Shown piece by piece: positions 1-13,350 of a stretch of 64,000 nucleotides of DNA. Position 1 is the first letter of the stretch, and every line of letters begins with the position of its first letter. Source of the stretch: Rhizomucor pusillus (lineage: Eukaryota > Mucoromycota > Mucoromycetes > Mucorales > Lichtheimiaceae). Both the position numbers and the translations under genes were made by a program. Below the pieces are notes generated by a model that searched no databases, had not been told where the DNA came from, and saw only the letters and a program-made list of their open reading frames with translations. The stretch is taken from NCBI GenBank assembly GCA_900175165.2, contig FWWN02000590.1:1-64000 (forward strand), given 5' to 3'.

Positions 1-2525
1 TACAGAACGCTTGAAATCACAATATCTGCTAAGAATCGCTTCATAAATCAATGCCACTGCTTGGTGACATGCATCCGTACGCTCTGCCAGCTTCCCTGGC
101 AAAGATTAAAAGTTGAGAAAGAACATTTGAAAATGTTTGACATGCCCGCTCTCTGTCTCTTTCTGCGTGTATGGTGCAAAAAAAAAGACGATAGCGTGAC
201 CACGGATCTTCGCGAGGTGACCAGTGAGCAGTGTAGAAGAGGGCTTGCAAGACAGCCCTACTGGGCGGGGATGCCCATGGAAGCGCAGCTGCGTGAGAAG
301 CCTCAGATGGCAACGACCCAGACTGACAAGCAAAACTATGTACGATGCAGTGACGGTGCAGAGCAGCAACGTTTGGTCTGCGCTCAGTCTTCCTCACTCA
401 AAGGTTTTGTCAAGCTCACTTATCAAAGCTGCTGCTGCTGCTTTTGCTTAATATACCAGATTTAGCAACCCGGCAGAGCAATGTGCTTACAAAGCTTGAT
501 GTGGATGGGCAAATCAGTCTCTCGAGGACGAGATCACTATATCGAGTGAATTTCGCTTTTGCTGGAAATATTGTCAACTGTTGTCAGCAATGCATGCCCG
601 TGTACACTGGCCAAGTTGCAAAAGTGAGTATATATTCAAGTATGTGCTAGAAGAGAACCAGCTCTGCTAGATCCTTCGCTTACAGTAAATGCGAATGTCA
701 TGGCCAGTAAGTTTTTTGTCTAAAGCTTGCTTTGAAAGAGAAGGGCTAACATGCAGCAAAACTACACCATTAGTATCAAGAGCTTGAACAATATTTTGGT
801 GTATGTAGATTGCTTGAAAGTGAAAGTAGAGACAACAAAAGATACTCCTTTGAATATGTAGATTAGTCGTAGCTCCACCGTAATATTTTCATTTATATGT
901 CTCACTTCTTGGATATCTGCAAATTCATTGCAGAAGTAGTTGTGGTCAAGACGAGGTAAACATTGTTAGTATTCCATAACGCGGTGAAAAATATGAGTGA
1001 TGTTAGCCTCTACAATGTAAGCAACTGAAGTCTTCGGAGCGCTGCTGTGAGGAACAGCTCCTAAACTTATAAGAAAATAAACTATGCACTCCAGAGTGAA
1101 TTGACCCAATAGGTGGATCATGATGTATACTCATCGATGCGAAACGCGGCGAGTTTCTACAGAGAGCTTGCAAATTCATAGTGATACCATGTACATAGGC
1201 ATGTATTCTTTTGGGAAAGGTTAATAACGGATGCAGGACGGTGTTTAAACGTGGGGGGGAGCATCCGCCCATTTTATGCAACAAGTCAACGCATAACCGT
1301 CGTACAGAGACGTGGCGAATACGCACCGAAAGCCTGAAACCCGCAGAAATGGTATATCGCGTCAGAAATATACATTTGAATCTAGTGTGTAGTGAAAAGT
1401 AACGAGTTTAATAGAGTGGGAGAGTGAAAAGAAAAAAACTTTCGTCTCCATGAAGGAGCATCTGACAGCATGAAGATATTTCCCAAAAAGGACAATCCGT
1501 GTGGATCGAAGAGGCTGCGGACAGCAGAAAAAGGCCACGATTGTCTAGACTTCAGGAAAAAAGACTCCCGAAGCGCTGAAAGGCGCCTCTGCACTGTATG
1601 AGAGCGTAAAAGCGTTAACTTACCATGCAAGACTTTATTCACGAAAAGTTAGGAATGCATCTGGGAGTCTCTTTCAATATCGCCGCCTATTTGCTGAACA
1701 TAAGAACTGCTTTGAATGCTATCTTCACCATTCATTCTTACCTCTGTTAAGGCTATTGGCAGCAGCTATAATCACTTGAGAAAAGAAATGGGCTCAGTAG
1801 CCTTTGAATAGGGTACATGGCTTCCCGCTCCGTGCCCATTATCTCGACGGTCTCTCACATCAAGGACTAAATCCTTCACCGTGAAAACTCCAGTCGAGAA
1901 ATCCTGCATCGAATATTACCAAGGGCTTTTCCTCACTCGTGTGTCAAGCATCGATGGATGATAAAGTTCGCTTCACGGTTGCCTTCGTTCAGAATCCGCG
2001 AAACTTCCGAAACGTATAATGAGGACATATATTACAGACCTTCAATCAACCGTATGAACGTCGACGCACTCTGGAAATTGAACTTACGCCTTCTGGTTTG
2101 TATTGGGATCATTGATGGTTTCTGTATCATTTGCGCCACCGTCTTAGGAGCTATTTGGCAATCCTACTGGCGATTCATCTTTTTCTCTTCATTTCTCCTT
2201 CGCCCTTCCAATATTTTCTATTGGATGATCCTCCGCAACGTTGCTTTCGTCACATATGCCGACTATAGAGATAACCTTTGCTTTGTATTAGAAAGAAAAG
2301 CATAAATTTAAAACACCCATGGATTTCCACACCAAGCGCACTGGATGTGAGCCTGAAAGAGCATATAAAGAAGAGTTTGGTATTTTTGTGTGCGCAATAC
2401 AACTGGATAGATGTTAGGCAGGCCCAACTCAGTCCGCCGCCCCACGCGTGTCGCGGTGCAACGCGTACATTGAGAGTGCCACCTTTGCTGCTATTGCCTT
2501 TTACAGTCGTTCCTTTCAATTAACA
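1..2525. other. Intergenic; no gene supported
   Basis: No reading frame here shows a recognisable domain or a convincing exon chain. A frame at 1958-2305 encodes a partly hydrophobic 115-residue stretch, but no motif, clear start context or flanking exons support it. A short GCT/CTG microsatellite lies at about 427-441. The last 250 bases before 2526 should hold the promoter of the helicase gene; no clear TATA element was identified. Confidence 0.5.
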
Positions 2526-5500
2526 ATGTCTCGCAAAGCACCGTCTCTACCGAGTGCTTTTGTGGAATGGCAAGCACAGCGGAGGGGCTTCTCTACCTCC
2601 AACAGCCGGACGCCATCGCCTTCCCCTTCGGATACCCCTTCAGACTCTTCAGAGATGAAAGGATCTCCATCGATCGCACCATCGGACATGAAGAGGTACC
2701 CGATGGGTGGTGTACCTGTTGAGTTCCCATTCCAACCTTGTAAGTGCAAGTTGCCGTGAAACTCGATCGGGTTGCAGTTACTTATTGCTACATCCAGATC
2801 CAGCACAGATCCAAATGATGGCAAAGGTCAGTAAGGGATCAATAACCATCAACGATTCGCCTCCAGCTGATTAAGAGACAGATAATGCAGGCACTGAAAA
2901 ATAAGCAAAATACTTTGCTAGAGAGTCCAACAGGTCAGGAACAATGTCAGTTTGCAAGGATTTTCCAATTTATTGATAAAACTCGCCATACAGGATCTGG
3001 CAAATCACTGGCTATTCTCTGTGCGACTCTAGGTAACCAGTAAACAACATCATACATGAGGGCCGGAAGATACTAATTCATACTTTTGCATATCTTGATT
3101 ACTTTGTTACAAATCAGCATGGAGAGAATATGAGGCGAAAAGGTTAAAGGAAGAAGCAAAGAAGAAGAAGAAACAGCAATCCAACAAAGAAAAGCAGACG
3201 CAAGTGAAGGAAAATCTATCGCCCACACAGCCGACAGTTGTGGAGGGGGAAACAAGCGGCAAGCGCCCTTTAGATAGTCAAGACGATGATTTCAGACCAG
3301 TCAAGCTACCTCGTAAACTACAACAGACTGATCAAAATAAAGCCGCTGTTACGATCGAGATAGAAGACACACAGACGCCAAAGGAAACACCTCCCGAGAA
3401 AGAGCCGACTGTCAGGGTACCAAAGATATATGTTGGAAGTCGAACGTAAGAAAAAAAAACAGAGAATGATAAGCCTACAATCCGTTAACCTATTGTCATC
3501 TTTGAAGGCATAAACAGCTCTCTCAGTTGATCAACGAATTAAAAGGCAATACACGCTACCGACCAAGTATGCTCAAATCACATTTTCATGCATTATCAAT
3601 GCTGACTGTTACCGTTAGAAATGTCCGTCCTTGGTAGCCGCGATCAATACTGTCGTAAGTAAAGAACGCAAGTATCTCTCTAGGATACTTGATTGATGGA
3701 TATCGATTCTCTAGTACATCCAAAAGTATCCAAGTCAAGCGACAAAACGGAAGAATGGTATATAAAGTGGACGCCTACGATTATCCAAATCACGCTAAAA
3801 ATAGATCTGGGTGTTAGCTTGGCTCTCATGGATTCCAATCGATGTACATTCGGCTCCAAGACTGGAAAACTTGTGGGCTCCATGATTACCAGAAAAGACG
3901 CGGCGCAGATTTGGGATATCGAAGATCTGAGGAGAACGGGAAAGCAAATGCAAGGTAACATGTCGGTCGTGTATTTTTTTATAGAAGGAAAAAAAGCTTA
4001 CAATGCGCAAAAGGATGTCCATACTTTGCGGCGAAAACCTTAGCAGAAGCGGCAGATATCATATTTTGTCCGTACAATTATTTGCTTGATCCCTGTAGGT
4101 CTAATCACAATCCATACGAGCTTTGCCTGACCAAACTGATCTTTCTATGTCAGTGGTGCGACAATCTATGGAGATCAATCTCACTGGACATATTGTTATT
4201 CTCGATGAAGGTAAAAGGATAGAACCCCTTGAAATTTGAATATCAATGGTGACGCTTTTGTATAGCACACAATATCGAGGATACAGCGCGGGAAGCCGGA
4301 TCTCTCGAGACAACTGAATCCGACATGAAAGCTATGCAAATGGAGCTTTATCAGATACGGAAAAATCTTACTACATCCATTGTAGACGATCATCTCAAAT
4401 TGCTGTGTGTAAGTATAATGCAACGCAGGTAGCAAAAAAGCAAACATTTCTCAAATCTGCATCAGCTTCCAGATACAATATTGAGGATCATCACAAATGA
4501 ATCTGTATCGTACAACAAACGAAAGAGCTATGAAGAATATATTCATATGTAAGCATTCGGCTTACCACATATGTTTTCGACTATCTAACTCGCTGTGGCA
4601 TTAGATGGTCGAGCGCACAGTTTTTACATGAACTAGATGAAAAAGGCAAAATCACGGCTCTCACCTTCCAGGATCTGAAAGATGCATATGGAAGGGTTAA
4701 GGAATACTCGGACAGGTTGAAAAGAGATGCCGAGTCCAGAAAAAGAGAGGCAGCAGAGGAAAAAAAATTTGCGGTGGACGACGAATTCAACTCTGGAAAA
4801 CAATGGAAACGTTATGTTTTGAGCAACAAAAGTCTGCGACTTTTTGAAGGTAAAGAAAGCGTATACACTTTTCTTTGCGTAAGTCTAAATAATACGCTCT
4901 ACATTTTCCAGGGCTATTTTTTATTCTCGATATACTTTTCGATACAAAGCGTGGACATGCAGAAGATTATCAAATAGCTCTCATTAGGAAAGTACAGCGT
5001 GGACCGAGCTTAGCAAAAGGTATAAGTGAAAACTTGCTTCCATTTTCTTCTTTGCTTATATATGCATTACCTAGAATCTGCTTGGGTTTACAAGCTTGCA
5101 TTTTGGTATGTCGGTTCAAAATTCCTCGCACTGTCCGTGTCTCTAATTTGCTACTAGGTGCCTTAATCCTGGTGTTATATTCCGCGATGTTATTGACAAA
5201 GCACATTCCGTCGTGCTGACGAGTGGAACACTGTCTCCGGTACGATATGCCCAATGTCTATCTATGCATTGATTCATACTTATATCAAATCGCGCAGCTC
5301 AATACGTTTTCTTCTGAATTACAAACTGAATTGTAAGTCATCTCATTACGGCAGCGCAAATAGATTAAACATGTATCAATTTGATGTGTAGCCCTATCCG
5401 GCTTGAAGCTAATCATGTTATTAACAAGTCTCAAGTTTGGATTAGTACGATCCCTGTTGGGTAATCACGTATATATAGCAACCAGATGCTTCCTTTTACT

Positions 5501-6813
5501 CACAAATGTCGTTATAGGCCACAAAATGTCGAGTTTCTTGGAACCTGGGAAAAATCTTCTACATTTTCCTATCAAGATGCTGTCGGCGAAGGTATGCTCC
5601 TTCAAGGTTGTTGAGAATTTCAAACTGACGACAGTCGCAATTAGCTTTGTGCAATATATCAGAAAATATACCATATGGCATATTGTTCTTTGTACCATCA
5701 TACCAGATGCTAGATAAGCTTTTCCAGAGATGGAAGGTACGTATTAGTTGACGCCCATTAGACATCGTATACGAATATCTTTCCCAAATAGGAAACAGGA
5801 GTTAAATCCAGACTAGAAAGTCGCAAGCATATACTCGTTGGTAAGCTAGAAGATATAAAGACAACAAGGGACATCCTTGAAATAACGCGCAATTTGAAGA
5901 ACCACAAGGGAGCAAAAACAAGCAGGTGTTTGAAAAGCACATGAAAATATACTATGAGCAAATTGAAGCTGCAAGACAAGGGATCTCAACTTCAAAAAAC
6001 GGTGCGATCTTTTTTGCTGCAAGTATCCGGACATTGATATCCGGCGCAACCTTGATTCTGACGTTTTCCTACAGGTGTATCGGGGCAAAGTTAGTGAAGG
6101 CATCGATTTTACAGATGATTATTGCAGAGCTGTTGTAGCCCTTGGAATACCATACCCAAATGTGTAAGCATGGAATGTACTCGACTGATTGTGATCGATG
6201 CTCTAATACATGGCGTAGCAAAGATATCCAGGTGGAACTGAAACGGGATTACAATGACAATAGGAGAAAACGTGGAGATAATGTACTAAGCGGCGCAGAG
6301 TGGTAAGTATGCTAAAACATTAACGGTCAAGTCTGGGATATTAACGTATAAAATCTACAGGTACAGGATCCAAGCTTTTCGAGGTAAATTCTCGTAGCTT
6401 AAATTCCGATACACAAGTGATCTAATGTGGGATCTCCGTAGCGATCAATCAAGCGCTTGGTCGATGTATTCGCCACAAAAAGGTAACATATACTATCAAA
6501 CTGTACAGAAAGACAAATACTGATACATGTTGCTCTTTATCAGGATTGGGGTAACCCATGCTAGTCTGTGTTAAAGAATGCCTTGAAGTATTCACATTGA
6601 TGTATCGTAGGCGCTGTCATATTGCTTGAAAGCCGATTTACGCAACAGAACAATGTGAACCAATTGTCCAAATGGGTTCGAAATATCTGCGTAACGCGGC
6701 CAAACTTCACTGAAGCCATGACCGATCTCCAGGATTTTGTAAAAACTCGCCAGGCATTGGATCAGAAAGAACAAGAAGAAACAGCATCAATGTTGGAGTC
6801 GACTGTTTCTTAG
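2526..6813 (+). CDS. BRIP1: FANCJ/BRIP1-type DEAH DNA helicase
   Basis: Superfamily 2 iron-sulfur helicase of the Rad3/XPD group, expected to unwind DNA 5'-3' in the nucleus during crosslink repair and at structured DNA. It is split into many short exons (for example 2526-2739, 2798-2826, 2882-2933, 2994-3032, 3118-3445). In order the spliced product shows a Q-like FPFQPYPAQ motif, Walker A ESPTGSGKS, motif Ia YVGSRTHKQ, four cysteines fitting the Fe-S cluster (SRDQYC, EEC, NRC, GCPYF), [11 protein letters not shown] box [21 protein letters not shown], a GILFFVPSY block near 5670, [10 protein letters not shown], and motif [11 protein letters not shown] before a short tail ending at the TAG of 6811-6813. 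ESPTGSGKS, SRDQYC and the tail of SKWVRN favour FANCJ over Chl1 or RTEL1. No BRCA1-binding extension is visible. The middle (5300-6200) has several exon borders I could not fix. It is convergent with the next gene. Confidence 0.85.
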
Positions 6814-6965
6814 TACAAGAGAATTCTCGTGTAAATAGTTTTTAGTTAGTAGTATGTGCATTTAGTTAGTGTGCATCTTTAATCAAAACGTGTAAAAACA
6901 AAAAAGAAAAAGGAAATCATGCGGATTATAGAACAAATATGTGCGCGTGTGGAATGATTACTAGA

Positions 6966-8261
6966 TTAACTGAAAAGCTTTGCAAAGGCCGCCTTCTCCT
7001 TCTGTTTTCGCTGAGCCAACTTTTGCTTTGCAGAGTTGAGTTCTCGCTTGATAGCGCCATCGGTAGGGTCCTTTGCAGCAGCAGCTTCAAAGTCCTTGAT
7101 AGCACTTTCTTCATCCTTCAGAGCAACCTTTGCCAAACCGCGGCGGAAATGGGCCTTGGTGATATCGGTATCCTTCAAATATTTAGCATCATATTCCAAG
7201 ACGTTGGTGGTAGCATTGATAGCAGCACGGTTGTCACCGTACTTCAAGGCGCACATGGCATAGTTGAGGTAGCAGGGAATCTTGACGGCAGCGTAGTTGG
7301 ATCGGAACTGTTCCGAGTCTTCCTCGTCAAAGGCAGGCTTTTCATTTAGGTAGCGAACGGCCTTTTGATACTTCTGTCCGGCAGTGTTATATTCCCCTTT
7401 CTTGAAGTAATCATTGCCGATGGTCTTGAGCTTGTTTGCGATTTCAACCACATCAGGGCCTTCCTTTGCACCCTCGTAATCCTCTGTTGATAAAGAAGGT
7501 TAGAGCCACTGTATCCATCTAAAACTTAATGTCTATCAGCATACCTGGGAAATCCTCGTAAATATCACCGTCGGTAGGAACAGGAACGCCGTCGTCTGCA
7601 CCTTCTGGGATTTCACCACAGTCAGCAATAACGACATCCTTCAAGGGCCGGTCGCTGGAAGTTTCCTGGTTTTCAATCTGGCGGACAACGCCCTTGCCCT
7701 TGAGGACCTTGCCAAAGACGACGTGTTTGCCATCCAAGTGCGGGGTAGGAACGGTGGTGATGAAGAACTGGGATCCGTTGGTGCCAGGGCCAGCGTTGGC
7801 CATGGATAGCAAGAACGGCTTGTCGTGCTTGAGCTGGAAGTTTTCATCCTCGAACTTTTCGCCGTAGATGGATTCGCCTCCAGTACCATTACCAGCAGTA
7901 AAGTCACCGCCCTGGCACATGAAGTTCTTGATCACTCTGTGGAACAGCGAGCCCTTGTAATGCAAGGGCTTGCCAGAGTTGCCGACACCCTTTTCACCGG
8001 TACACAGTGCGCGAAAGTTCTCGGCGGTCTTGGGAACAATATCTTTGAACTAGATCACATTAAATTATTTTATTAGAAAAACTCTGCTGCCGTGAACAGG
8101 AAACGGACGAGCGAGCCCAAACTTACCAACTCAAAGACAATGCGGCCGGTCGGTTGGCCACCAATAGTAATATCAAAGTAACTGTGCGCGCGGCGTCAGT
8201 AAGCATACAAACTGCTGCCATGGCAATGCACAGAAATGACTTACACGCGAGGGTTCGACAT
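6966..8261 (-). CDS. CPR6: Cyclophilin 40 (peptidyl-prolyl isomerase with TPR domain)
   Basis: Hsp90 co-chaperone that catalyses prolyl cis-trans isomerisation, related to yeast Cpr6/Cpr7. Four exons read cleanly: 8245-8261, 8127-8181, 7545-8049 and 6966-7483, giving 364 residues, the normal Cyp40 size. The first 185 residues are a cyclophilin domain ([54 protein letters not shown]) with the catalytic Arg in FHRVI and the cyclosporin-site region intact. After a linker come TPR helices ([39 protein letters not shown]) and a lysine-rich tail ending KAAFAKLFS. The TPR is the expected docking site for the Hsp90 C-terminus. The stop lies 152 bases from that of the convergent helicase gene, so the 3' regions may overlap. 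Confidence 0.95.
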
Positions 8262-8719
8262 TTTTCGTTCGAGGCGATCAAAGCACGTTGAAGAGCTGCC
8301 CCGCTGCTGGGATTGGGTTCCTTTTTATACGACGCGTAAGGAATGATCCAGAAAATCGGGGACTGTGTGTTTCCTCCGGGAAACGAATGGAAAATTTGGC
8401 ATTTGCCTACTTCATGGGTAAAACCTATGCATTTCGCACGAATATCTGGCCTTTGTTGCAGAGCTCGCTCGTGATATGTCGAAAATTGAACATAGCCACG
8501 GAACATACGCTTTGGCTGTTCGCAAGAAAAGGATAGTCGCACAAAAAACGTTTTGCTTCTTTAATGTAGTTTTGATATTTACAGATTACAAAGAGAAAAG
8601 CAAATGAATGGTTGGAAAAAAAAGAGCATGAGTAAAAGAGATAAAAGGAAAAAGAAAGGGTTGAGAGAAACTATCTGGCTTTTGCTTTTTCTTTTTGACG
8701 TTGATGTTGTTGTTTCCTT

Positions 8720-11473
8720 TTACCAGCTTCCGGTGTTGTTGACAACAACCTCTTGACCGTCAGTTTCTGTCTTGGCGACAACCTTGCCAATCTCGTAGAC
8801 CTTTTCATTTGACTCGGAGAGCAACTTTGTAACCTCAGCAACGGCTTCGCGGTCAACAACAACGACCATACCAATGCCGCAGTTGAAAGTACGAGACATT
8901 TCATAGGCAGAGAGGTTACCCGCAGTCTTGAGCCACTTGAAGACAGGAGGCAACTCCCAGGCTTGAGCATCCAAGACAACAGCCAAATCTTCAGGCATGA
9001 CGCGAGGAATATTGTCGATGAAACCACCGCCGGTAATGTGTGCCATGCCCTTGACCAAGTCCTTGCGGATAGCAGGAAGCAATTGCTTGACGTAGATGCG
9101 GGTAGGAGTCAACAAACCCTTGCCAAGGGTGATACTAGAGTCCCAGGGACAAGCAGTGTGGTAGGATAAGCCAGGCTGGGAGGCAATAATCTTGCGTACG
9201 AGGGAGAATCCGTTAGAATGGACGCCAGATGATGCCAGACCCAAGATAACGTCGCCGGCTTTGATGGGCAAATTGGCACGGGGCAAAATCTTTTCACGGT
9301 CAACAGCGCCAACAGCGAAACCAGCGCCGTCGTAGTCACCGGGTTCGTAGAGACCAGGCATCTCGGCAGTCTCGCCACCAATCAAGGCGCATCCGGATTG
9401 ACGGCAGCCTTCAACAACACCGGCGACAAAGTCCTTGGCAACATCGACTTCAAGCTTGCCGCATGCATAGTAGTCCAAAAAGAACAGAGGCTCAGCACCC
9501 TGGACGATGAGATCATTGACGTTCATGGCAACCAGGTCAATACCAACGGTATCGTGGATATTGCATGCTTGAGCGATCTTGAGCTTGGTGCCGATACCAT
9601 CGGTGGCAGATACAAGAATCGGGTCGGTGAATCCTGCAGCCTTCAAATCAAAAAGACCGCCGAAACCGCCAATGTCAGAGTCAGCACCGACACGCTTGGT
9701 CGATTTGACGAGAGGCTTGATCTTTTGCACAAGGAGGTTGCCAGCATCAATGTCAACACCTGCAGATGCATAAGAAAGACCAGCTTGCTCTGCTTTTTCG
9801 GCATGCTTGAATGCTCTGGAAAATATGTATGCAGTTAGCAAATGTAAAAAGTCAGGCATTCAAAGCATCGGTTTACCTGTGTGCAATATCCTTTCTGTAA
9901 TACATGCCATCAAACTTGATGCAGTTCACACCGGCATAAGCCTTGTCAACAGCTTCGCGGAGGGTGGATGCGACGGCAGAAACGGCCAAGACACGGCCTC
10001 CAGAAGTGACAAGCTTACCATCCTTGATTGCAGTACCAGCGTGGAACACCATCACGTCTTTCGGCAGTTCAGATATAGTGATTTCCTTACCCTTGGGGTA
10101 ACTGCCTGGATAACCTCCGGATGCAATAATGATAGTGGCACCGTATGCTTGCTTGGTGGTGATGTTTACTGCATCCAAACGACCTTCAGCGCACGCCTAT
10201 CCAACACATCGCATTAAACTATGTTTTCTTTGTAAAGCACGATATAGATCACATACCAACATGATTTCGGCCAAGTCGCAGTCGTCGCCGAGCAAGGGCA
10301 AAACAATCTCAGTCTCTGGATCACCGAAACGAACGTTGTACTCGAGAACTTTGGGGCCGGATGCAGTCAACATCAAACCGGTGAACAGCATGCCGACAAA
10401 CGGGAAACCGTCTCTGCGCATGCCATCGATGGTAGGCTGGAGGATCGTACGCTTGACTTGTTCGATCAACTCGGGAGTGCCAATAGGTGTAGGTGCATAG
10501 CAACCCATACCGCCGGTGTTGGGGCCCTGATCGCCATCGTAAGCTCGCTTGTGATCCTGAGCAGGAGGAAGAGGTACAATGGTGTATCCGTCCGAAAAAG
10601 CAAGCACGGACAATTCATCACCTTCCAGATATTCTTCAATGACGACTTCGTTGCCGGCATCGCCGAATTCCTTGTCGCACATGATGGATTTGAGACCAGC
10701 CAACGCTTCCTCCTTGTTGGTAGGAATAAGGACGCCCTTTCCGGCTGCCAGACCGGAAGCCTTCAAGACGACGCGGTGGTCAACGGATTCAAGGTAGGCT
10801 TTAGCCTTTTCGTAGTCAGTGAAGTTCTCGTAGGCGGCGGTTGGGATGTTGTGCTTCTTCATAAAGTCCTTGGAGAATGTCTTGGAGCCTTCCATCATGG
10901 CTGCTTTGGGAGAAGGACCAAAGCAAGGAATACCAACTAGAATATATATATACTTATCAGAATCTATCACAGCACTGTACAGTTGCTTTGCAGCACCACA
11001 ATTACTAACCCTTCTTGAAAGCTGCTTGGATACCATCCACGCTAGGTTGCTCGGGGCCAGGAACGACGAGGTTCACCTATATTAAAGTTGATAAATACAC
11101 TGCTGCCGCTATTTCTTTTGCAAAGGCACAGCGCCTTGTATCTTACATTGTTCTTGGTGGCGAACTCGGTCAACTTGGGAAAGTCGCTGACACCAATCTC
11201 GACATTGGTCACTTTGTCGCCAAGGGCGGTACCGCCGTTGCCTAGGTCTACCTGTCAGGAATTGCATTTTGACACGAGAGAGTATAGGTTGCTTACCGGG
11301 AGCAACATAGATATGTGCGACACGCTCAGACTGAGCAAGACGCCAGGCGATAGCGTGCTCGCGACCACCCGAACCAACGAGGAGGATCGTCAGCTTCTCT
11401 GTAGGAAGCATACATGAGTAATGCGCATGTTTTCGACCTAGGCATTCAGTTGTGGTAGCTCACCAGAAGCCAT
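8720..11473 (-). CDS. ADE5,7: Bifunctional GAR synthetase / AIR synthetase
   Basis: Catalyses steps 2 and 5 of de novo purine synthesis in the cytosol: phosphoribosylamine + glycine + ATP to GAR, and FGAM to AIR. The start is ATG at 11471-11473 in a 10-base first exon; exons 11297-11398 and 11147-11241 follow, then larger ones. The N-terminal half is the GARS ATP-grasp fold ([77 protein letters not shown]). The C-terminal half is the AIRS fold ([76 protein letters not shown]). The fused order matches fungal ADE5,7; the vertebrate-type third GART domain is absent. Both halves appear intact. The 3' end lies about 460 bases from the start of the Cyp40 gene on the same strand. Confidence 0.97.
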
Positions 11474-13350
11474 TGCTGTGATATATATGTAAAAAAAGTT
11501 CAAAGAACCAAGGACAAAGTCTCCTCCTCCCTCTTGCAAATCGGCAGGATCTTTTTTGGTGAATCACTGATCTGCAAGTGGCTTGCGCGCAGTAATAATG
11601 CCTCTTCAGCGCTGATTTTGCGTTGAAAATTGACAGCTTCAGACCATGCGCTATATATGCTATTGCTGCAGCAGCAAAATAAGCTTGGTGTTATTGTCAA
11701 TATCCTGAAAAGTATAGACGTCACAGTAACACGGATATATGAGTATACACTGGTCAAACACCGGAACAGACCTGGAATTCTCCTATATTCAACACAAGTT
11801 GCACTTGCCACGGACAGCCGTATATACTATGTGACTCTAGCAGATTAGTGTCGTTACTCCCTCCAAAACGGTTTCTAGTTTGAGTCAAAGGCATATTTTT
11901 AACCGATTTATTATCATAACATAGATGATCGAACGTGATATTTATGGGAGTTACTACGCGCACAGAACTCATTACCGGGAACAGCTGCAGCAATAGAAAT
12001 TCAACATATGAAAGCCCTGGGACATTTGAAGTAACCTAACGCAACAAGATGACTATGAAACGATCAATGCATCCTTTTTTCATCACAAGACACTATGTAT
12101 TGGTTGCTTCACTAACAGACAAGAGAGAACCAGAGAAATTACATACATAGTGGAAGCAGAAGAAGTATAACATTGATTCTTATTTGTTTGGAGAAAATTA
12201 TATATATATGTTATGTTAGTACCTGCTATTGCATCCAAACTTCTTATGTTCATGATGGATGGGAAATATATTGAGCGTTTCTTTATCATCTCGTCGAACA
12301 AGTTGATTCCTATCTTCTAAATTAGATGTCAATACCCGAGTCAAATGAAAATATCATCATCAAATCACTTGCACTTGCAAGCCGAAACGTTATCATAAAC
12401 GAAATATGGGGGGTACAATATATAACTAAATAAAGCAACGTTGGAAATTTGACCGCGTTTTGTCTATAGTTGCACGAAAACGGCGTGTCCAAGTATCTCT
12501 TCTAGCTATCTGCCAGAAGCTTGGATCCAAAGTTGGAGCCACTGACCGCAAAGGTCGGAATACGTCCAAGAACTTGTCGAGTTGCTCGATGTAATATGAC
12601 GAAGGATGTTGAAGCCGGTTCATACGGATGAATAGAAAACATGAAAGAAAAAGACGGAAAAGTTATGACGGAGAGGATCTCATCACCTGATGTGCTTGCG
12701 AATAGGGACAATCAGATAGATAAATACAAAGGTATCGCCTATTATATGCACTTCAACAAGAAAGGATGGGATACAAAGGAGCCATCTTGCTTTATCGTTG
12801 TCATATAGCGTGAATGGACACCTCTTAAAAACGTTTTCAATTTGAAAGCATGCCTTTGTGGTGTTGGAAACCATATTCTTCATCTCCTCCACATCAGCTA
12901 CATAGGCAGGTCCAGTCTGTCCGAAGTAAATCCCTTCCCAAAATAACCATTTAAGATTGTTGTTACGGGCTTCTTCCTTCAGTTTCCTAGTGTTCCTAGA
13001 AGAACCTTGCTGGAAAGCTTGCAGTCCCAGCACTCTAACGTATATTATAAACTGCTGATTTGTCTGCAACTTTGCGTGACAGCGACGGGCTATCGCTTAC
13101 AGTGACATTGTATGATATGGACCCAAAAATGGAGGATCTTGTACAACGATCTTCCCCATCTCTTATTATAATCTAGCCATAGGCAAAAAAAAATGATAGC
13201 TATTGAGCGTTTCCCTTACGAAACATTGCAAGACGTTAGGTGTTGCCTGGGTGTGCGCGCGCTGATTATTCCAATCCATTGGTATCGTTCAATATCGTGT
13301 GTAAGAGAGTAGCTGCGGGTTTATTACGAAGATCTATAATAACTGTCTTC
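11474..13350. other. Gene-poor stretch with a weak minus-strand coding candidate
   Basis: Upstream promoter side of ADE5,7 followed by AT-rich DNA. A minus-strand frame (12683-13069, 128 codons) has protein-like composition (for example NLKWLFWEGIYFGQTGP) and a second frame at 12426-12623 (starting MNRLQHPSSYYIEQLDKFL) also looks coding-like. I could not join them into one gene with credible introns and recognise neither. They may be an eroded or unrecognised gene. Confidence 0.35.

Noticed and set aside
1958..2305. 115-residue hydrophobic frame
   Set aside because: No motif, neighbouring exons or repeat; consistent with chance in AT-rich DNA.
2526..6813. Annotation as Chl1/DDX11 or RTEL1
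   Set aside because: Walker A, SRDQYC and tail motifs match FANCJ better; a phylogeny would settle it.
10458..10940. 160-codon plus-strand frame
   Set aside because: Antisense shadow of the ADE5,7 coding sequence.
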